Source: Derxia gummosa DSM 723 | GTDB lineage: Bacteria > Pseudomonadota > Gammaproteobacteria > Burkholderiales > Burkholderiaceae_E | Direction: 5' to 3' | DNA: 64,000 nt | NCBI RefSeq assembly: GCF_000482785.1 | Contig: NZ_AXWS01000008.1 | Location: 992,001-1,056,000, forward strand | In this document: piece after piece, positions 8,945 to 20,626 of the stretch | Layout: each line of letters opens with the position of its first letter | Position numbering within the stretch: the first letter of the stretch is position 1 | Program-made: the position numbers and the translations under genes | Notes under the pieces: model-generated | The model's database searches: none | What the model was told of the DNA's origin: nothing | Seen by the model: the letters and a program-made list of their open reading frames with translations, nothing else

Positions 8945-9831
8945 GGCGTGGTCTCCTGCGCTTCGACATCGGCGAGGAAGCGGTGAATCGCGGCGGCGCA
9001 GGCTTCGGGGACTTCGAGATGGACCATGTGGCCGCCGCCCGGAATTTCCAGTCGGGTCGCGTTACGAAGACCGGCGCCGCGCGATGCCATCTCGGCGTCG
9101 TTGCGGGCCTGACCGTCGCTGGCGGTGATCCAGAGCACCGGACATTCGATGGCCGCCCAGCTCGCCTCGGCCTCCTCGCGGCGGAACAGCGTCGGGTTGA
9201 CGAGGCGATGGGCGCGATCGGCGCGCAGGGTCCAGGCGCCATCCGCGCGTGGCTCGGCCCAATGCTCGGCAAGCCAGCGCGCGCGATCGTCGGGCAGTTG
9301 CGGATGGTTGCGCCGGATACGCGCCGCAACCTCGTCGAGGCTGGCGTATCCGCCCCAGGGCGCGGCATGGGCGAGCTGGTCAAGCCAGCGCGCGTATCGG
9401 CGCGGCGCATCGGCGGGCCGGGTGGCGGGCGGTCCGAAGCCTTCGAGCGAAATCAGGCTGCGCACCCGCCTCGGCCGTGCCGCCGCGTAGAGCGCGCCGA
9501 TCAGGCTGCCCATGCTGTGGCCGAGCAGATGGACGGGCGCGCTCGGCGAGATCGCGTCAAGCAGCGCGTCGAGATCGGCAAGGTAATCGGGGAACCAGTA
9601 GGACTCAACTGCCTTCTGCGCCGTGGCGTGTTCGCTTAGACCAAAGCCGCGCCAGTCGGGCGCCAGGCAGGCGCGCTCGCCACCAAGGGCATCGACCAGG
9701 AATTGGAACGAGGCCGAGACGTCGAGAAAGCCGTGCAGCAGGACGAGTGGAGCGCCCCCGTCAGCGGTCCACTCGCGCAAATGGATGCGCAGTCCGCGCA
9801 GGTCGAGAAATCGGGATTGGCAAGGCGTCAT
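8941..9831 (-). CDS. alpha/beta-fold hydrolase
   Basis: Soluble esterase-type hydrolase of 296 residues. The oxyanion-hole motif is LLHGFLDVSASF, the nucleophile elbow is LLGHSMGSLIG, the acid is in WITASDGQ and the histidine in PGGGHMVHLE. No signal peptide, so cytoplasmic. The ATG at 9831 gives the conserved SRFLDLRGLRIHLREW beginning, but there is no obvious ribosome site. It heads the hydrolase-PHP-yciO run. The substrate cannot be predicted from the sequence. Confidence 0.87.
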   Translation of the reverse strand: MTPCQSRFLDLRGLRIHLREWTADGGAPLVLLHGFLDVSASFQFLVDALGGERACLAPDWRGFGLSEHATAQKAVESYWFPDYLADLDALLDAISPSAPVHLLGHSMGSLIGALYAAARPRRVRSLISLEGFGPPATRPADAPRRYARWLDQLAHAAPWGGYASLDEVAARIRRNHPQLPDDRARWLAEHWAEPRADGAWTLRADRAHRLVNPTLFRREEAEASWAAIECPVLWITASDGQARNDAEMASRGAGLRNATRLEIPGGGHMVHLEVPEACAAAIHRFLADVEAQETTP

Positions 9832-9868
9832 CGCACCGATGGTAGCGGCGCAGCCATTCCGGACGCCC

Positions 9869-9915
9869 AAAAAAATACCGCCAGCCCTGCATCACGGATG
9901 ACGCGAGACTGGCGG
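9869..9915 (-). terminator. terminator downstream of ompW
   Basis: On the minus strand CCGCCAG (complement of 9909-9915) pairs with CTGGCGG (complement of 9878-9884), a small CATC/GATG hairpin sits in the loop, and seven T follow (complement of 9869-9875). It lies about 65 bases after the ompW stop. Confidence 0.75.
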
Positions 9916-9978
9916 GAAACAGCGGCGGCCTTTTGGGCACGCCGCCATGGCGCGATAGGTATTGCCGTGAGGCAGAAA

Positions 9979-10584
9979 TCAGAAGCGGTAGCCGACGCCG
10001 ACGCCGAAGAGCCACGGGTTGACGTTGACGGTGTCGGCCTTGACGCCGTTCTTGCGGAGATCCACGTCAAGCTTGATGTACTTGGCGTCGAGGTTGAGCG
10101 ACCAGTTCTTGTCGAAGGCGAAGTCGACACCGATCTGACCGGCCGGGCCGATCGACTTGTTTTCCAGCGACAGGCCCGAGCCAGCCGGCAGGCTCACGCC
10201 CCAGATCTTCGTGAAGTTCACACCGGCACCGATGTAGGGCGTGATCGGCGTGCTGTTCGCGAAGCGGTACTGGGCAAGCAGGGTCGGCGGCAGGTGCTTG
10301 AGCGAGCCGATCTTCTGGCCCGACAGTTCGATGTCGTGGGTCTGCGGGTTGGTCAGCACCAGTTCGACCGAGATGTTGGGCGAGACGAAGTAGGTGATGT
10401 CGAGGTCGAGGAGCGCCTTGTCGGAAACGCGGATCGCCTGGTCGTTGTCGGTCTTGTCGGCGGTCTGCATCGTGAGCAGGCGGCCACGGACCATGAAGGG
10501 GGTTTCGGCCTGGGCCGGCATCGCGGCGGCAAGACCGGCGGCGATCAGGCCGGCAACCATCGAGGTCTTGAAGAGGGTGGTCAT
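9979..10584 (-). CDS. ompW: outer membrane protein OmpW
   Basis: Eight-stranded outer-membrane barrel for small hydrophobic molecules. Signal peptide MTTLFKTSMVAGLIAAGLAAAMPAQA, then the mature protein begins ETPFMVRGRLL. Conserved OmpW blocks follow: LLDLDITYFVSPNISVELVLT, GSLKHLPPTLLAQYRF, PYIGAGVNFTKIWG and the C-terminal NPWLFGVGVGYRF ending in Phe, as expected for BAM substrates. 201 residues. GGAG lies seven bases before the ATG. An FNR-like operator lies about 150 bases upstream, consistent with oxygen control known for ompW in enterobacteria. Confidence 0.95.
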   Translation of the reverse strand: MTTLFKTSMVAGLIAAGLAAAMPAQAETPFMVRGRLLTMQTADKTDNDQAIRVSDKALLDLDITYFVSPNISVELVLTNPQTHDIELSGQKIGSLKHLPPTLLAQYRFANSTPITPYIGAGVNFTKIWGVSLPAGSGLSLENKSIGPAGQIGVDFAFDKNWSLNLDAKYIKLDVDLRKNGVKADTVNVNPWLFGVGVGYRF

Positions 10585-10701
10585 CCTTGGCTCCACGTGA
10601 GTGTTGGTGTTGTCGTGGCCCTTTTGCCGGGCCGTGCACGCCAGTGCGTGGAAAGGATTCTTGAGCCCGCTTCCGGCGCCGAATTTGCGTTTTCGCAAGC
10701 G

Positions 10702-10731
10702 CCGGACCGCCGTTCAGGGCAGGCGGTCCGG
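10702..10731. other. hairpin between the ferritin-like gene and ompW
   Basis: CCGGACCGCC and GGCGGTCCGG form a perfect 10-base-pair inverted repeat around a 10-base loop. It lies between the ferritin-like gene stop and ompW and has no T run, so it may be a weak terminator or a dyad operator in the ompW control region. Confidence 0.5.
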
Positions 10732-10734
10732 GGG

Positions 10735-10748
10735 TTGACGCGCATCAA
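10735..10748 (-). promoter_or_regulatory. FNR/ANR-type operator upstream of ompW
   Basis: TTGACGCGCATCAA matches the FNR consensus TTGAT-N4-ATCAA in nine of ten fixed positions. It lies in the only control region for ompW, between the upstream gene's stop (10805) and the ompW start (10584). OmpW is a known FNR target in E. coli. No convincing -10 was found at the spacing of a class II site. Confidence 0.6.
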
Positions 10749-10804
10749 GCGGCGCCGTGGCGTGACGGCAACAAGCGCTTGCGAAAGCCTCGTCCGCAGA
10801 CGTT

Positions 10805-11611
10805 TCAGTCGCGCACGCCGGCAAAAGCGTCGAGCTGCTCGGGCGTGAACCCGGCCGCGAGCCGTGCCTCGGTATTGAACGGTGCCCTCGGCAGCCCGAC
10901 GCGATAACGCTGTGCCAGCTCGACATGTGCGTTGGCGGGCGACAGTCCGTCGCGCTCGCACAGCCAGTCGTACCAGCGGTTGCCGATGCGCACATGGCCG
11001 ACCTCGTCGCGCAGGATCACGTCGAGCACCCCGGCCGACTCGCGGTCGCCGGCCGACATGAGCTTGGCGCGGATGCCCGGCGTCACGTCCAGACCGCGCG
11101 CTTCCATCGTGCGCGGCACGAGCGCCATGCGCGCGAGCGGATCGACGGCGGTGCGCTCGGCCATGTCCCACAGGCCGTTGTGCGCACTGAAGTCGCCGTA
11201 GTCGTGGCCATGGGCGCGCAGCCGCTCGCGCAGAAGGTTGAAGTGCAATGCCTCTTCCACCGCGACGAGCAGCCAGTCGTCATAGAAGGCTTCGGGCATG
11301 CGGGCGAAGCGCCAGACCGCGTCGAGCGCGAGATTGATCGCGTTGAACTCGATGTGCGCCAGCGCATGCAGCAGCGCCGCCCGCCCCTCGACCGAGCCGA
11401 CGCCGCGCGAGGCCACATCGCGCGCATGCACGAGTTCGGGCCGCGCAGGCCGCCCCGGCAGGCCGCCGGGATCGGCGATGACCGCGTCGGCATCGACCGC
11501 GCCGCCGGCCTTGCGTGCGGCGTTCAGCTCGGCCACAAGGGCGCACTTGCGGTCAGGATCGGGACAGGAAAGCGCGACGAGCGCGGCAGAGCGGAGTTCG
11601 AAAGCGGGCAT
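10805..11611 (-). CDS. ferritin-like domain protein (DUF455 family)
   Basis: Predicted four-helix-bundle di-iron protein, 268 residues. Candidate metal ligands occur in HIEFNAINLALDAVWRF, VAVEEALHFNLLRERL and ILRDEVGHVRIGNRWYDWL, i.e. the E...ExxH pattern repeated in two helix pairs. This is the DUF455 family, often seen near other stress or tRNA-modification genes; its reaction is unknown. The start ATG at 11611 gives MPAFELRSAALVAL; it is divergent from the DUF2726-like gene at 11689 with 77 bases between. Confidence 0.88.
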   Translation of the reverse strand: MPAFELRSAALVALSCPDPDRKCALVAELNAARKAGGAVDADAVIADPGGLPGRPARPELVHARDVASRGVGSVEGRAALLHALAHIEFNAINLALDAVWRFARMPEAFYDDWLLVAVEEALHFNLLRERLRAHGHDYGDFSAHNGLWDMAERTAVDPLARMALVPRTMEARGLDVTPGIRAKLMSAGDRESAGVLDVILRDEVGHVRIGNRWYDWLCERDGLSPANAHVELAQRYRVGLPRAPFNTEARLAAGFTPEQLDAFAGVRD

Positions 11612-11688
11612 GAGAAGATCGGCCGAGGCGCGCCGGACGGTGCGCCGGAAATGTCCGAACCATTCTAGCCAGCCGCCGTCACACGCCC

Positions 11689-12093
11689 ATGAAGCTGCTG
11701 TTCCTGCTCGCCGTCGTGGCCATCGTCTATTTCTGGTGGAAAAAGAACGCGCGCGCCGTCGTTGCGGTGCGGCCACCGATGGTCAAGCGGCCGCTCGACG
11801 AGGCCCAGCGTCAGCTGTTCGCGCGCCTGCAATCGGCGCTGCCGAGCGCGATGATCCTGGCCCAGCCCAGCATCGCCCAGCTCGTCGAGAGCGATGACGC
11901 CAGCCTCGCCGCGGCCCAGCTCGACTTCGCCGTGCTTGGCCGCGATGCGCGCCCGATCGGCGTCGCGGTGCTCGCGCCGCTCGACCCGCGTCAGGAGACG
12001 CTGCTCACCGACGCCGGCCTGCGCGTCGCGCGCTTCAAGCCCGGCGCCCTGCCCGACGACCAGCAGATCCGCGATGCCTTCGGCTACCTGTGA
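11689..12093 (+). CDS. membrane-anchored DUF2726-like protein
   Basis: 134 residues: an N-terminal membrane anchor (MKLLFLLAVVAIVYFWW, then KKNAR inside), followed by a cytoplasmic domain with AQRQLFARLQSALPSAMILAQPSIAQLV, LDFAVLGRDARPIGVAVL and a final RFKPGALPDDQQIRDAF. The order of the blocks resembles DUF2726 domains, which look like PD-(D/E)XK nuclease relatives. That assignment is tentative. Its stop TGA overlaps a possible GTG start of hslO, suggesting one transcript. Confidence 0.7.
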   Translation: MKLLFLLAVVAIVYFWWKKNARAVVAVRPPMVKRPLDEAQRQLFARLQSALPSAMILAQPSIAQLVESDDASLAAAQLDFAVLGRDARPIGVAVLAPLDPRQETLLTDAGLRVARFKPGALPDDQQIRDAFGYL

Positions 12094-12110
12094 CGGCGCA
12101 CCGAAACTCC

Positions 12111-13067
12111 ATGGATGAACTCAGAAAACTGATCTTCGATACCGCGCCGGTGCGCGGCGAACTCGTCACGCTCGACGAGACCTGGCGCCATGTCGTCGGC
12201 CTGCACGACTACCCCGTGCCGGTGCGCGACCTGCTCGGCGAAATGCTCGCCGCCTCGGTGCTGCTGTCATCCACGCTCAAGTTCGACGGTTCGCTCGTGA
12301 TCCAGCTGTTCGGCGACGGGCCGGTCAAGCTGCTCGTGGCCGAATGCGATTCGACGCTCGGCGTGCGCGCCACCGCCCGCCTCGGCGACAGCGCCGTCGT
12401 CGCCGACGACGCCACGCTGCGCGACATGGTGAATGTTGGCGGCACTGGCCGCATGTCGATCACCCTCGACCCGCGCAACCGCCAGCCGCATCAGCAGCCC
12501 TATCAGGGCATCGTTCCGCTCGAAGGCGACAACCTTGCCCAGGTGCTGGAGGGCTACATGACGCGCTCGGAGCAGATCGACAGCCGGCTCTGGCTCGCCT
12601 GCGACGGCACCCGCTCGACCGGCCTGCTCATGCAGCGCATGCCGGCCGAAGGCGGCGCCGCCGATCTCGACGAAGCCGCCGCCCAGGCCCGCGCCGCGCA
12701 GTTCACGGCCGACCTCGAAGCCTGGTCGCACCTGCAAACCCTGTCGGACACCGTCACCCGCGAGGAACTGCTCGCGCTGGCGCCCGAAGACATCGCGCGC
12801 CGACTGTTCTGGGACGAACAGGCGCGCATCCTGCCCGCGCGGCCGGTGCGCTTTTCATGTGCCTGCTCGCGCGAGCGTGTCGGCCGCATGCTGCGCAGCC
12901 TCGGCCGCGAGGAGATCGACTCGATCGTGGCCGAGATGGGCGCGGTCGCGGTGAACTGCGAGTACTGCAACAGCGCCTACCGCTTCGACTCGGTCGATGT
13001 CGCGCAACTGTTCGCGGCACCGAGCGCCGCCGAAGGCATCCGCGAAAGCGGTGAGCAGCGGCACTGA
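12111..13067 (+). CDS. hslO: 33 kDa redox-regulated chaperone Hsp33
   Basis: Holdase chaperone activated by oxidation of a zinc-bound cysteine cluster. The cluster is visible as Cys250-x-Cys252 (SCACS) and Cys283-xx-Cys286 (NCEYC). The N-terminal domain carries GEMLAASVLLSSTLKFDGSL and the substrate-binding GTGRMSITLDPR region. Length 318 residues from the ATG at 12111 (MDELRKLIFD). A GTG at 12090, overlapping the preceding stop, would add seven residues and could allow coupling; neither start has a strong ribosome site. Confidence 0.95.
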   Translation: MDELRKLIFDTAPVRGELVTLDETWRHVVGLHDYPVPVRDLLGEMLAASVLLSSTLKFDGSLVIQLFGDGPVKLLVAECDSTLGVRATARLGDSAVVADDATLRDMVNVGGTGRMSITLDPRNRQPHQQPYQGIVPLEGDNLAQVLEGYMTRSEQIDSRLWLACDGTRSTGLLMQRMPAEGGAADLDEAAAQARAAQFTADLEAWSHLQTLSDTVTREELLALAPEDIARRLFWDEQARILPARPVRFSCACSRERVGRMLRSLGREEIDSIVAEMGAVAVNCEYCNSAYRFDSVDVAQLFAAPSAAEGIRESGEQRH

Positions 13068-13125
13068 AGCCGGCCGGCCTCGGCGTGCGACCTTGGTGCT
13101 GCCGCGTCCGATTAGGGAGAAAACG

Positions 13126-13476
13126 ATGCGCGTGATCCGTACCCTGAGTTTCATCGGCGCCGTCGTCGCCGGCGCCGGCTGCGCCACCACGCCGCCGGGC
13201 GGCCCGATCGCCCGCCTGCCCGAGGCCGCGCCTGCGGTCATCACCACACTGCCCGACGCAGAGCGCATCAAGCGCGAATCCGCCATCTCCGCCCAAGTCC
13301 TGCGCGATCAGGAAACCGCCGACCGCGTGGCAACCGAAGAAGCCCGTCTGCGCGCGCGGCGCGACCTCTACCTGCGCCCCGATCCGTTCTATCCGTACGG
13401 ATATGGCAGTTATGGCTGGGGTCAGCCCTGGGGCTGGCGATCGGGCATCGGCGTGGGCATCGGCGGACGCTGGTAG
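13126..13476 (+). CDS. putative lipoprotein with Gly/Tyr/Trp-rich C terminus
   Basis: 116 residues. The signal MRVIRTLSFIGAVVAGAGC ends in a lipobox Cys. The middle is a charged helix (ERIKRESAISAQVLRDQETADRVATEEARLRARRD), likely a coiled coil, and the end is YPYGYGSYGWGQPWGWR followed by a glycine-rich GIGVGIGGRW. An AGGGAG ribosome site lies before the ATG. Not recognised further. It follows hslO by 58 bases on the same strand. Confidence 0.75.
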   Translation: MRVIRTLSFIGAVVAGAGCATTPPGGPIARLPEAAPAVITTLPDAERIKRESAISAQVLRDQETADRVATEEARLRARRDLYLRPDPFYPYGYGSYGWGQPWGWRSGIGVGIGGRW

Positions 13477-13671
13477 GAACCGGCTCCTCCGCTCGTCGGC
13501 AGCACCCGACGGAAGGTGTGCAAGCGTGCGGTAATCCGCCCGGCGCAGATATTGCATCGCAGCAATTCGCCGGACCGGGCCTGGCGACGATGGATTCGGG
13601 CAGTCACCCGCATGGCATCGCCGCTCCCGGACCGGCGCCTGCCCTGTCCGTCCTTCCGCCCCGATGCCGCC

Positions 13672-13842
13672 ATGTCCAAACCACATCACGACGACGATTC
13701 CCTCCTCGATCCGCTGGAGCGCGCCTATCTGCAGGTGCTCTGGTTCTCGACCGTGGTCTTTCTTCTGCTGTGCCTCGCGCGCAGCGGCAATAGCGACGAG
13801 CTCGCCGCCCTCGGTGCAGACTGGCTTGCCCGGCTCTGTTGA
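13672..13842 (+). CDS. small single-pass membrane protein (56 aa), hypothetical
   Basis: MSKPHHDDDSLLDPLERAYLQ is a hydrophilic His/Asp-rich start, then LWFSTVVFLLLCLA is one membrane segment, followed by a short acidic tail ending DWLARLC. The codon usage is like the neighbours (C or G in third position). No Shine-Dalgarno sequence is visible, so reality of the gene is uncertain. It converges on the acyltransferase-like gene, with 24 bases between stops. Confidence 0.45.
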   Translation: MSKPHHDDDSLLDPLERAYLQVLWFSTVVFLLLCLARSGNSDELAALGADWLARLC

Positions 13843-13866
13843 TTGCGCAGCGCAGCAAGGGCCGCT

Positions 13867-14622
13867 TCAGCCGAGGCGGCGCAGCAGCATCAAGGCCCCA
13901 ATGAGCAGCGGCTGATGCACGAGATAGATGGTCAGACTCCAGCGCCCGACATGCGCCAGCGCGCGACCGCCTGCCGTGCGCACCGGCACCGCGAGCAGGC
14001 GCGGCGTGCGCGCTCCGAAGCCGGCCCAGATCATTCCGAGCGCGAATCCGATCCACACCACGCCCAGCCAGGGCAGCAGCGGCACGAAGTCCTCGGTCGG
14101 TGGCTTGTCGAGATAAAGCCCGGTGATGTTGAGCGGCGGCGCGTTCATTCCGGCGCTGCCCGGCAGGCTGGCCAGTGCCAGCGCGGCCGTGCCGAGCACC
14201 GAGTTCAACCCGATGCCCCAGCGCCCGGTCAGCCTCACGATCAGCAGCGCCGCCGCGATGAAATGCAGCACCCCGAAGTAGATGAAGCGCGGGCCGAACA
14301 TCGTCCAGCTGCCCGCGCTCACCAGCGCCGCCGCCGCGGCGATCCGCGCCCAGCGCTTCCAGAACGCGCCGGCGCCCACGCCGCGCACCTGCCGCAGCGC
14401 CAGCGATGCCCCGACCAAGGCCAGGAACAGGCTGACGATCACCGTCCGCCAGGCGATCCAGCCCGGCCGCGTGACCATGTCGGCGGGCGTCCAGCCAACG
14501 AGCCGGAACATCCCAAGGTCGTAGCAGAAGTGGTAGGCGACCATCATCGCGACGGCGAAGCCGCGCAGGGCGTCCACCGTGTCGATGCGGGTGTTGTCGG
14601 AGGTCTGGCGGGTCGGCCGCAT
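13867..14622 (-). CDS. heparan-alpha-glucosaminide N-acetyltransferase-like membrane protein (DUF1624)
   Basis: Polytopic inner-membrane protein, 251 residues with about seven hydrophobic segments. The N-terminal motif RIDTVDALRGFAVAMMVAYHFCYDL is the hallmark of the DUF1624/HGSNAT-like acyltransferase family, with the histidine in the first membrane helix. The C-terminal GRWSLTIYLVHQPLL is also typical of acyltransferase-3 relatives. Probably transfers an acyl group to a periplasmic or envelope glycan, but the acceptor is unknown. The start ATG at 14622 leaves a 124-base gap to the -10 box of pyrG, which is divergent. Confidence 0.85.
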   Translation of the reverse strand: MRPTRQTSDNTRIDTVDALRGFAVAMMVAYHFCYDLGMFRLVGWTPADMVTRPGWIAWRTVIVSLFLALVGASLALRQVRGVGAGAFWKRWARIAAAAALVSAGSWTMFGPRFIYFGVLHFIAAALLIVRLTGRWGIGLNSVLGTAALALASLPGSAGMNAPPLNITGLYLDKPPTEDFVPLLPWLGVVWIGFALGMIWAGFGARTPRLLAVPVRTAGGRALAHVGRWSLTIYLVHQPLLIGALMLLRRLG

Positions 14623-14745
14623 GTGGCTCGGCAAGAGGATGGCTGAACGGCCGACGGTGGCCGGCGCGCAGTCTCCCACAGCGGCACGACCGTCTTCCAC
14701 GGACGAACGGATGGGTCTTTGAGTGGAGCAGCCGGGCTGTCTGGC

Positions 14746-14751
14746 TATAAT
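14746..14751 (+). promoter_or_regulatory. -10 box of the pyrG promoter
   Basis: A perfect TATAAT lies 22 bases before the pyrG ATG, so the leader would be very short (about 15 bases). No good -35 is present; TTGAGT at 14719-14724 is 21 bases away, which is too far. Confidence 0.55.
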
Positions 14752-14767
14752 TTCCATTTCCCGGTGA

Positions 14768-16465
<1,698 letters not shown>

Positions 16466-16517
16466 CGACCCATGCGGGGCGGCGAGCCTGCCCCGTCGCA
16501 TCGCCCAGAGGAGACAG

Positions 16518-17372
16518 ATGCAACTTTGCGGATTCGAGGTCGGCCTTGACCGACCCTTCTTCCTGATCGCCGGCCCCTGCGTCATCGAGTCGCGCGACCT
16601 CGCGCACGAGACCGCCGGCAAGCTCAAGGAAATCACCGCCGAACTCGGCATCCCCTTCATCTACAAGTCGAGCTTCGACAAGGCCAACCGCAGCTCGGGC
16701 AAGAGCTTTCGCGGTCTCGGCATGGACAAGGGGCTCGAAATCCTGGCCGACACCCGCGCTAAGATCGGCGTGCCGGTGCTGACCGACATCCACACCGAAG
16801 ACGAGGTCAAGCCCGTCGCCGAGGTGGTGGACGTGCTCCAGACGCCCGCCTTCCTGTGCCGCCAGACCGACTTCATCCGCGCCTGCGCGCAGTCGGGCAA
16901 GCCGGTCAACATCAAGAAGGGCCAGTTCCTCGCGCCCGGCGACATGAAGAACGTGATCGACAAGGCCCGCGAAGCCGCGCGCGAAGCCGGTCTCGCCGAC
17001 GACGTCTTCATGGCCTGCGAGCGCGGCGTGAGCTTCGGCTACAACAACCTCGTCAGCGACATGCGGTCGCTCGCGATCATGCGCGAGACGGGCTGTCCGG
17101 TCGTGTTCGACGCGACGCATTCGGTGCAGCTGCCGGGCGGCCAGGGCACCAGTTCGGGCGGTCAGCGCGAATTCGTGCCGGTGCTCGCGCGCGCGGCGGT
17201 CGCGGTCGGCATCGGTGGCCTGTTCATGGAAACGCACCCCGATCCGGCCAATGCCAAGAGCGACGGCCCCAACGCCGTGCCGCTCGGCCGCATGAAGGAA
17301 CTGCTCGCGGTGCTTAAGGAACTCGACACGCTCACCAAGCGCGCCGGCTTTCTCGAAACCAACTTCGCGTGA
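16518..17372 (+). CDS. kdsA: 3-deoxy-8-phosphooctulonate synthase
   Basis: Condenses phosphoenolpyruvate with arabinose 5-phosphate to make KDO-8-P for lipopolysaccharide. 284 residues starting [25 protein letters not shown]. Conserved blocks include [65 protein letters not shown] and [11 protein letters not shown]. The ATG at 16518 has an ideal GAGGAG site seven bases ahead. It lies 52 bases after pyrG. Confidence 0.98.
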   Translation: MQLCGFEVGLDRPFFLIAGPCVIESRDLAHETAGKLKEITAELGIPFIYKSSFDKANRSSGKSFRGLGMDKGLEILADTRAKIGVPVLTDIHTEDEVKPVAEVVDVLQTPAFLCRQTDFIRACAQSGKPVNIKKGQFLAPGDMKNVIDKAREAAREAGLADDVFMACERGVSFGYNNLVSDMRSLAIMRETGCPVVFDATHSVQLPGGQGTSSGGQREFVPVLARAAVAVGIGGLFMETHPDPANAKSDGPNAVPLGRMKELLAVLKELDTLTKRAGFLETNFA

Positions 17373-17377
17373 TCTGA

Positions 17378-19057
<1,680 letters not shown>

Positions 19058-19080
19058 GCGCCGGTTGAACCTCGTCTCCC

Positions 19081-19503
19081 ATGCGCTGGATAGCTGTTGC
19101 CCTGTTCGCCCTGCTGGTGCTGATCCAGTACCCGCTCTGGCTCGGCGATGGCGGCTGGGCCAAGGTGTGGGAGCGCGAGGACACGGTCACGCTGATGCAG
19201 GCCCGCAACGCGGGTCTGCGCATGCGCAACGCGGGCCTCGCCGCCGAGGTCCGCGACCTGAAGGACGGCACCGCGGCCGTCGAGGAACGTGCCCGGCTCC
19301 AGCTCGGCATGATCCGCAATGACGAGGTCTTCGTTCAGATCCTCGATGCGAACGAGCCCGCGCCCGTCGCCCAGTCCCTGCTTCCGCCGCCGCCCGCCCC
19401 GGGCAAGCCGAATGGCGGCAAGCCTCCCGCCGCCCCCGCCAGGGCCGCGACACCGACGGTGAAGCCGGCAGCCGCGTCACCCGCGCCCGCCAACCGTCAC
19501 TGA
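19081..19503 (+). CDS. ftsB: cell division protein FtsB with a long Pro/Ala tail
   Basis: Bitopic division protein of the FtsQLB complex. The N-terminal membrane helix is RWIAVALFALLVLIQYPLWLG, followed by a coiled coil with two AGLRMRNAGL-like turns and the conserved RARLQLGMIRNDEVFVQIL segment. FtsB is normally about 100 residues; here residues 100-140 add a PPPPAPGKPNGGKPPAAP and AAASPAPANRH tail of low complexity. Position 23 bases after eno is the classic location of ftsB. The tail's role is unknown. Confidence 0.92.
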   Translation: MRWIAVALFALLVLIQYPLWLGDGGWAKVWEREDTVTLMQARNAGLRMRNAGLAAEVRDLKDGTAAVEERARLQLGMIRNDEVFVQILDANEPAPVAQSLLPPPPAPGKPNGGKPPAAPARAATPTVKPAAASPAPANRH

Positions 19504-19509
19504 ATTCTC

Positions 19510-20460
19510 TCAAGCCTGCGCGAATGCCGCGCGCGCCCTCGCCTCGAACGGCCGTGCCTGTTCGATCAGCCAGTCGATCGCCGCGCGCATCAGCGCCGAC
19601 TGATGCTCCCGATTCGCATAGAGCAGTTGCACCGGCGCCGGCTCGCCGGTCCAGTCGGGCAGCAGTCGCAGCAGCCGGCCGGCCGCAAGATCGTCGGCGA
19701 CATCGATCCAGGCCTTGAACGCGAGGCCGCGCCCCGCGACCGCCCAGTCGCGCACGAGCGCGCCGTCGTCGCTGACGCAGCGCGGCTCGATCTTCATCTC
19801 GCGCGACTCGCGTCCGCGCGTGAAGCGCCAGCGGTCATGCACGCGCGCGCCGCCCGCCACCGGACTCAGCATCCAGGCGACGCAGGCATGGCCGGCGATG
19901 TCGTCCGGCGTGGCCGGCGCGCCCATGCGCTCGACATAGGTCGGCGCCGCGACTAGGACGCGCCGGTTCGACGGCAGCAGGGCCCGCGCGATCAGGCCGC
20001 TGTCGCGCATCTCGCCGTAGCGCACCGCGAGATCGACCGGCTCGCGATAGAAATCGGCCAGCCGGTCGGACAGCGCCAGACTCAGCCTCACCTCGGGATG
20101 CCGCGACTGGAAGTCGTCGAGCCAGCCGCGCAGCAGCGCGCGCCCGAAATCCGACGGCGCCGAGATGCGCAGTTCGCCGCGCAGCCCAGCACGGTCACCG
20201 GCGACGCTGTCGAGCCCTTCGGCCAGCGCTGCAAGCGCGCGTCGCGCATGGACGATGTAGCGCTCGCCCTCGGGCGTGAGCCGCAGCGCGCGCGTCGAGC
20301 GCAGCATCAGCCGCGCGCCGAGCCGGGCTTCGAGCCGCTTGAGGCTGGCGCTCGCGCTCGCGGGCTGGAGATCGAGTTCGCGCGCCGCCTGCGACAGGCT
20401 GCCGAGTTCGGCGGCGCGCACGAAGAGTTCGAGATCGGCAGGAGCGGGCAAGGCGGGCAT
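19510..20460 (-). CDS. LysR family transcriptional regulator
   Basis: 316 residues. The N-terminal winged helix-turn-helix reads LELFVRAAELGSLSQAARELDLQPASASASLKRLEARLG, then a LysR effector domain follows (GELRISAPSDFGRALL, DLAVRYGEMRDSGLIAR). It is divergent from the quinone/zinc oxidoreductase gene at 20627, with a 166-base shared region holding a 17-base dyad, so it probably controls that gene and itself. The inducer is unknown; related LysR proteins of the CrgA/AaeR branch often control neighbouring oxidoreductases. Confidence 0.93.
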   Translation of the reverse strand: MPALPAPADLELFVRAAELGSLSQAARELDLQPASASASLKRLEARLGARLMLRSTRALRLTPEGERYIVHARRALAALAEGLDSVAGDRAGLRGELRISAPSDFGRALLRGWLDDFQSRHPEVRLSLALSDRLADFYREPVDLAVRYGEMRDSGLIARALLPSNRRVLVAAPTYVERMGAPATPDDIAGHACVAWMLSPVAGGARVHDRWRFTRGRESREMKIEPRCVSDDGALVRDWAVAGRGLAFKAWIDVADDLAAGRLLRLLPDWTGEPAPVQLLYANREHQSALMRAAIDWLIEQARPFEARARAAFAQA

Positions 20461-20528
20461 GGGCGGCGGCGGAAGGCAACGGGCAACGATCTTCCTTCAA
20501 TCAGCAATCACGCAACAGGCACGCCGGC

Positions 20529-20545
20529 TTCAAAAATCGTTTGAA
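20529..20545. promoter_or_regulatory. dyad, candidate LysR operator
   Basis: TTCAAA-AATCG-TTTGAA is a perfect six-base inverted repeat with a five-base spacer in the 166-base region between the divergent lysR and oxidoreductase genes. Size and A/T-rich arms suit a LysR T-N11-A type box. No footprint evidence, so inference only. Confidence 0.55.
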
Positions 20546-20626
20546 ACTGAACTACCCTGCCCGCCGCTACCGATGCCTCGGGTCCGCGTCCAGACTCGCC
20601 TCATCCCCTTCCCGATGAGGCCAGTC

